Positions 13,150-15,253 of a DNA stretch of 15,253 nucleotides are shown here, piece after piece. The notes under the pieces are model-generated. The model had not been told where the DNA came from and ran no database searches. It saw nothing but the letters and a program-made list of their open reading frames with translations. Position 1 is the stretch's first letter, and the number at the start of each line of letters is the position of its first letter. The position numbers and the translations under genes were made by a program. Origin of the DNA: GCA-016699975 sp964515255 (GTDB lineage: Bacteria > Patescibacteriota > Minisyncoccia > Moranbacterales > UBA1568); NCBI GenBank assembly GCA_964515255.1, contig CAZETL010000019.1:1-15253 (forward strand). Reading direction: 5' to 3'.

Positions 13150-14064
13150 TCAGGGTTTTCTGGTGAGCGTGACGAAGATATCTTCGAGAGAAGTTTCTGT
13201 AGTGGCAAGATCGCAAAGAGGAATTCCTTCTTGTTCGAGTGTTTTTATGATAGGGAAAATGCAAGACTCATCCGAGGAATATCGGAGCGTGATCGATTGG
13301 CCGTCTTCTGAAAGCGAGCTTTGATGTTTCAAGAGGGACAATGGGAGAGACTCGAGCTTTTTCCCAAGTTTGATAGTAAGCGTTTTCTCTCCCATCCGCC
13401 GCATAAGCGTTTCTTTCTCCTCCACGAGGAGGAGTTTGCCGCGGTCGATGACGCCGATTCGATCGGCGAGAAGTTCAGCCTCCTCGATATAGTGGGTGGT
13501 GAGAATCACGGTAGTCCCCGAATCTTTGAGTTCGCGGATGATTTCCCACATGTCTTTCCGAAGTTCAACGTCTACGCCGGCGGTCGGCTCGTCAAGGAAA
13601 AGAACGGATGGTTCGGTAATGAGTGCTTTTGCAATGAGTACGCGTCGCTTCATGCCGCCGGAGAGAAATCGGATTTCATCGCGCCGTTTTTCCCAGAGCG
13701 AGAGCCGTTTCAGGATATTTTCAACGAGGGCGGGATTCGGATTTTTCCCATGGAATCCGCGCTGGTATCCGAGTATCTTTTCCGCCGAAAGGAAGATATC
13801 CAGATGTATCTCTTGGGGAACAAGCCCTATAGCCTGCCGAGCCGCTCGCCATTCGAGGTTGATATCGTGTCCGTCCACCGTTACGGTACCGGAAGTTTTA
13901 TCTATGAGACCGGAAACGATTCCAATGAATGTCGTCTTTCCGGCCCCGTTTGGTCCGAGAAGGGCGAATATTTCCCCTCGTTTGATGTCAATGGAGACTT
14001 CCTCGAGGGCGCGCGTCCCGCTTGCGTAGGTCTTGGAGAGTTGATGCGCGGAGAGAATATTCAT
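13150..14064 (-). CDS. ABC-2 type transporter ATP-binding protein, YadG-like
   Basis: A 304-residue ATPase, near the 308 of E. coli YadG. It has ALEEVSIDIKRGEIFALLGPNGAGKTT (Walker A GPNGAGKTT), IGLVPQE (Q-loop), LSGGMKRRVLIAKAL (signature), VLFLDEPTAGVD (Walker B), and TTHYIEEAE (H-loop). A C-terminal domain of about 90 residues ends SLEDIFVTLT, the usual end of this subfamily. All catalytic motifs are intact. It is the first gene of a two-gene minus-strand operon with the YadH-like permease, 4 bases apart. Related systems export lipids, polysaccharides or drugs; nothing here fixes the substrate. Upstream on the minus strand, TACAAT (14122 to 14117) is a possible -10 box with a poor -35; no Shine-Dalgarno sequence precedes the ATG. 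Confidence 0.96.
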   Translation of the reverse strand: MNILSAHQLSKTYASGTRALEEVSIDIKRGEIFALLGPNGAGKTTFIGIVSGLIDKTSGTVTVDGHDINLEWRAARQAIGLVPQEIHLDIFLSAEKILGYQRGFHGKNPNPALVENILKRLSLWEKRRDEIRFLSGGMKRRVLIAKALITEPSVLFLDEPTAGVDVELRKDMWEIIRELKDSGTTVILTTHYIEEAELLADRIGVIDRGKLLLVEEKETLMRRMGEKTLTIKLGKKLESLPLSLLKHQSSLSEDGQSITLRYSSDESCIFPIIKTLEQEGIPLCDLATTETSLEDIFVTLTRKP

Positions 14065-14214
14065 AGAGAGAGTTTGGGAAGCTGGAGCAGCTTTGAAAGC
14101 CGGGATATTTCTCCGAATTGTACTCTTAATCGAAAGAAGGGGAAAGTTTTATGGCGCACTCGAAATTTTTAGCGGAATCCTCTGCCTTGTTGATATGTAT
14201 GACATTTGGCACTC

Positions 14215-14254
14215 TTGACACGGTTCGGTTTTTTGAAATCAGCCGTGGTATAAT
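14215..14254 (+). promoter_or_regulatory. Extended -10 promoter and possible operator for the right-end genes
   Basis: TATAAT (14249-14254) has an extended -10 TGG (14246-14248). A perfect TTGACA (14215-14220) is 28 bases upstream, too far to pair with it, and TTGAAA (14233-14238) is too close, so this promoter probably relies on its extended -10. CACGG (14219-14223) and CCGTG (14243-14247) form an inverted repeat that touches both the TTGACA and the extended -10, a plausible operator. Transcription would begin near 14261. Confidence 0.6.
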
Positions 14255-14276
14255 TTTCAAGCAAGAGGATTTTCTG

Positions 14277-14321
14277 ATGGTTGAAGAGAATATTTCTCAA
14301 ATAGCGTTTCCCAACATATGA
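14277..14321 (+). CDS. 14-residue leader ORF coupled to the next gene
   Basis: This short frame encodes MVEENISQIAFPNI and ends in TGA at 14319-14321. AAGAGGA (14263-14269) sits 7 bases before its ATG, a good Shine-Dalgarno sequence just after the predicted transcription start. Its stop overlaps the ATG of the following 109-residue gene as ATGA, the classic arrangement for translational coupling. The peptide has no run of a single amino acid, so amino-acid attenuation is not suggested. It may be a true leader peptide or only a translation-loading device. No homologue is known to me. Confidence 0.5.
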   Translation: MVEENISQIAFPNI

Positions 14322-14647
14322 GTCTTTTTGCTCCGTTGTCCCGTCGAACGAAATTTTTGTTCTTTTTCGCTTTCCTTATCGGTGGAGCGATCGCCGTTTT
14401 CTACTGGCTCTCGAATCGCGATGTGAAAACTGCCTTGCCGGGAAACAGTGATTCCGTCGAGTTGCTTCCGCGCAGAGAAAGACTTCTTCGAGGTCTTGAT
14501 GAGCTGGCAGGGCGCACGCATTCTCCTCAACAAAGTTTTGGGTCGCAGGAAGCGGAATTAGACGCGATGGAACGCGGAAGAAAATCGTCGGACCAGGATG
14601 CGGATAGACAGATAAAAGAATTGGACTCGATCTCTGCTCAAGATTGA
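14318..14647 (+). CDS. Small single-pass membrane protein, unknown function
   Basis: A 109-residue protein I do not recognise. After a basic N-terminus (MSLFAPLSRRTK) there is one membrane span at about residues 12-31 (FLFFFAFLIGGAIAVFYWLS), then about 75 polar, mostly charged and probably disordered or helical residues (LPRRERLLRGLDELAGRTHSP ... ELDAMERG ... IKELDSISAQD) with no Cys. The span is close to the N-terminus, so it could be an uncleaved anchor with an outward tail. Its ATG overlaps the stop of the 14-codon ORF as ATGA, and no Shine-Dalgarno sequence is placed for independent initiation. The secreted-protein gene follows 40 bases later, with a 5-codon mini-ORF between, so the two are probably co-transcribed. 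Confidence 0.65.
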   Translation: MSLFAPLSRRTKFLFFFAFLIGGAIAVFYWLSNRDVKTALPGNSDSVELLPRRERLLRGLDELAGRTHSPQQSFGSQEAELDAMERGRKSSDQDADRQIKELDSISAQD

Positions 14648-14662
14648 TAGGAGTTTCGTTTA

Positions 14663-14680
14663 ATGTTTAGATTTCCTTGA
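14663..14680 (+). other. Five-codon mini-ORF with a strong ribosome-binding site
   Basis: ATG TTT AGA TTT CCT TGA (peptide MFRFP) is preceded by AGGAG (14649-14653) at 9 bases. It ends 7 bases before the ATG of the secreted-protein gene, which has only a weak GAAGAG of its own. It could load ribosomes that re-initiate at 14688. It may also be chance; no longer in-frame start for the secreted protein exists upstream because TAA (14661-14663) closes that frame. Confidence 0.3.
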
Positions 14681-14687
14681 AGAGCTT

Positions 14688-15253
14688 ATGAATATATTGA
14701 AACTTTCAGCTGTCACTGTTCTTTTGGTGGCTTTTTTTGCCTCAACTCTTTCTTTTTCCCAGGAATCCAGAGCTGACAATCGTTTTTCTGAGACTGAAGA
14801 TGATGGAAGGGGTGGCGGTGGTAATAGTGGCTGCACGACTCCTGCGAGCGAACGGTTTCCCTTTTGTCAGCTGATCTCCGTAACGCTGCAGAAAAGCGGG
14901 GATGGAAAAGGAAGCATGAGTCTTTATGGAGGAGGCAATAGCGGACTAATTGCATCATGTTCTCCCGATTGCTCTTCAGCTACAAAAAATGAACTTATCG
15001 CAGATGCGGAGTACGCTGTGTATGCTACTCCCGAAACAGGGTCCAGTTTTGGGGGATTCACAGAAGGTTGTAGTCGAGTTGATGATACTTATGTGGCTAC
15101 TCAGAATACGTATATTTGTTACACTGGTCGGCATTCCAGCAGTTTCGCAGTGACTGCCAAGTTTTGCAAAGGAACTTCATGCAGTAGTAGTGGAGGCAGT
15201 GGTGGGGGTTCAGGAGGTGGTGGGGGTTCAGGAGGTGGTGGGGGTTCAGGAGG
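14688..15253 (+). CDS. Secreted Cys-rich protein with bacterial repeat domain and Gly/Ser tail (3' partial)
   Basis: The frame is open to the window edge (188 codons plus two bases), so the C-terminus is missing. It begins with a signal peptide (MNILKLSAVTVLLVAFFAST, cleavage probably near LSFS-QES). A short Gly-rich acidic stretch follows (ETEDDGRGGGGNSG). A domain with eight Cys then resembles the bacterial/InlB B-type repeats of surface proteins: ISVTLQKSGDGKGSMSL, SCSPDCSSA, YAVYATPETGSSFGGFTEGCS, YICYTG and FAVTAKF match the pattern VTKSGxGxGTV...DC...ATPxxGSxFxGWxGxC...VTATF. The paired Cys suggest disulfides outside the cell. It then enters a GGGGSG linker repeat that runs off the window. 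Likely a cell-surface or released adhesin-like protein; function unproven. Confidence 0.75.
   Translation, partial: MNILKLSAVTVLLVAFFASTLSFSQESRADNRFSETEDDGRGGGGNSGCTTPASERFPFCQLISVTLQKSGDGKGSMSLYGGGNSGLIASCSPDCSSATKNELIADAEYAVYATPETGSSFGGFTEGCSRVDDTYVATQNTYICYTGRHSSSFAVTAKFCKGTSCSSSGGSGGGSGGGGGSGGGGGSG
15198..15253 (+). repeat. 18-bp tandem repeat encoding (GGGGSG)n
   Basis: Three consecutive 18-bp units of GGTGGTGGGGGTTCAGGA lie at 15198-15215, 15216-15233 and 15234-15251. Only the first codon of the first unit differs (AGT). A fourth unit starts at 15252. Identical synonymous codons across units point to recent slippage or unequal exchange. The window ends inside it, so copy number is unknown. 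Confidence 0.9.

Noticed and set aside
13321..14172. Long plus-strand frame (283 codons) opposite the YadG-like ATPase
   Set aside because: It mirrors the minus-strand ATPase, whose motifs are all intact; the plus-strand translation shows no domain and no ribosome-binding site.

Overview
The window looks like a chromosomal segment from a Candidate Phyla Radiation (Patescibacteria, Parcubacteria-like) bacterium. This is inferred from gene style and content, not from a database match: short compact genes, a reduced division/cell-wall cluster, a histidine-kinase ATPase domain of the kind common in that group, and an M17 aminopeptidase. UGA is used as an ordinary stop (murF, the YadG-like ATPase, two mini-ORFs), so this is not one of the UGA-to-Gly recoded lineages. 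No tRNA, rRNA, CRISPR array or insertion sequence was seen.

Layout. 1-604: 3' part of a histidine kinase, recognisable only from about base 215. 685-1926 (+): rarA-type AAA+ ATPase. 1949-2890 (-): pyrB, convergent with rarA across 22 bases. 2891-3130: divergent intergenic region with nested inverted repeats and two symmetric candidate promoters. 3131-3466 (+): unknown 111-residue protein followed by a terminator. 3571-4953 (+): pepA, followed by a 14-bp hairpin terminator. 5055-10066 (+): division/wall cluster mraZ-rsmH-ftsL-like-ftsI-murF, with a sigma70-like promoter and three 10-bp-phased GTG repeats that look like an MraZ operator. ftsI is interrupted by a 10-N assembly gap. 10063-12279 (+): separately promoted membrane-fusion protein and MacB/LolD-type ATPase, with no FtsX-type permease next to them, ending at a terminator. 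12384-14064 (-): YadG/YadH-like ABC-2 exporter pair. 14249-15253 (+): a promoter, a 14-codon leader ORF overlapping the start of a small membrane protein, then a secreted cysteine-rich protein running into a Gly/Ser tandem repeat at the window edge.

How the genes fit together. The 5-10 kb block is a shortened dcw operon: a transcription regulator, a 16S rRNA methyltransferase, a bitopic septum protein, the septal transpeptidase, and the last cytoplasmic step of the peptidoglycan precursor. The 10-14 kb block holds two export systems on opposite strands. The last block exports at least one secreted protein. The strongest regulatory signals are the mraZ promoter/operator and the symmetric pyrB divergent region. 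The most open biological questions are the permease-less adaptor/ATPase pair with its Trp-rich insertion, and the mini-ORF-coupled genes at the right end.
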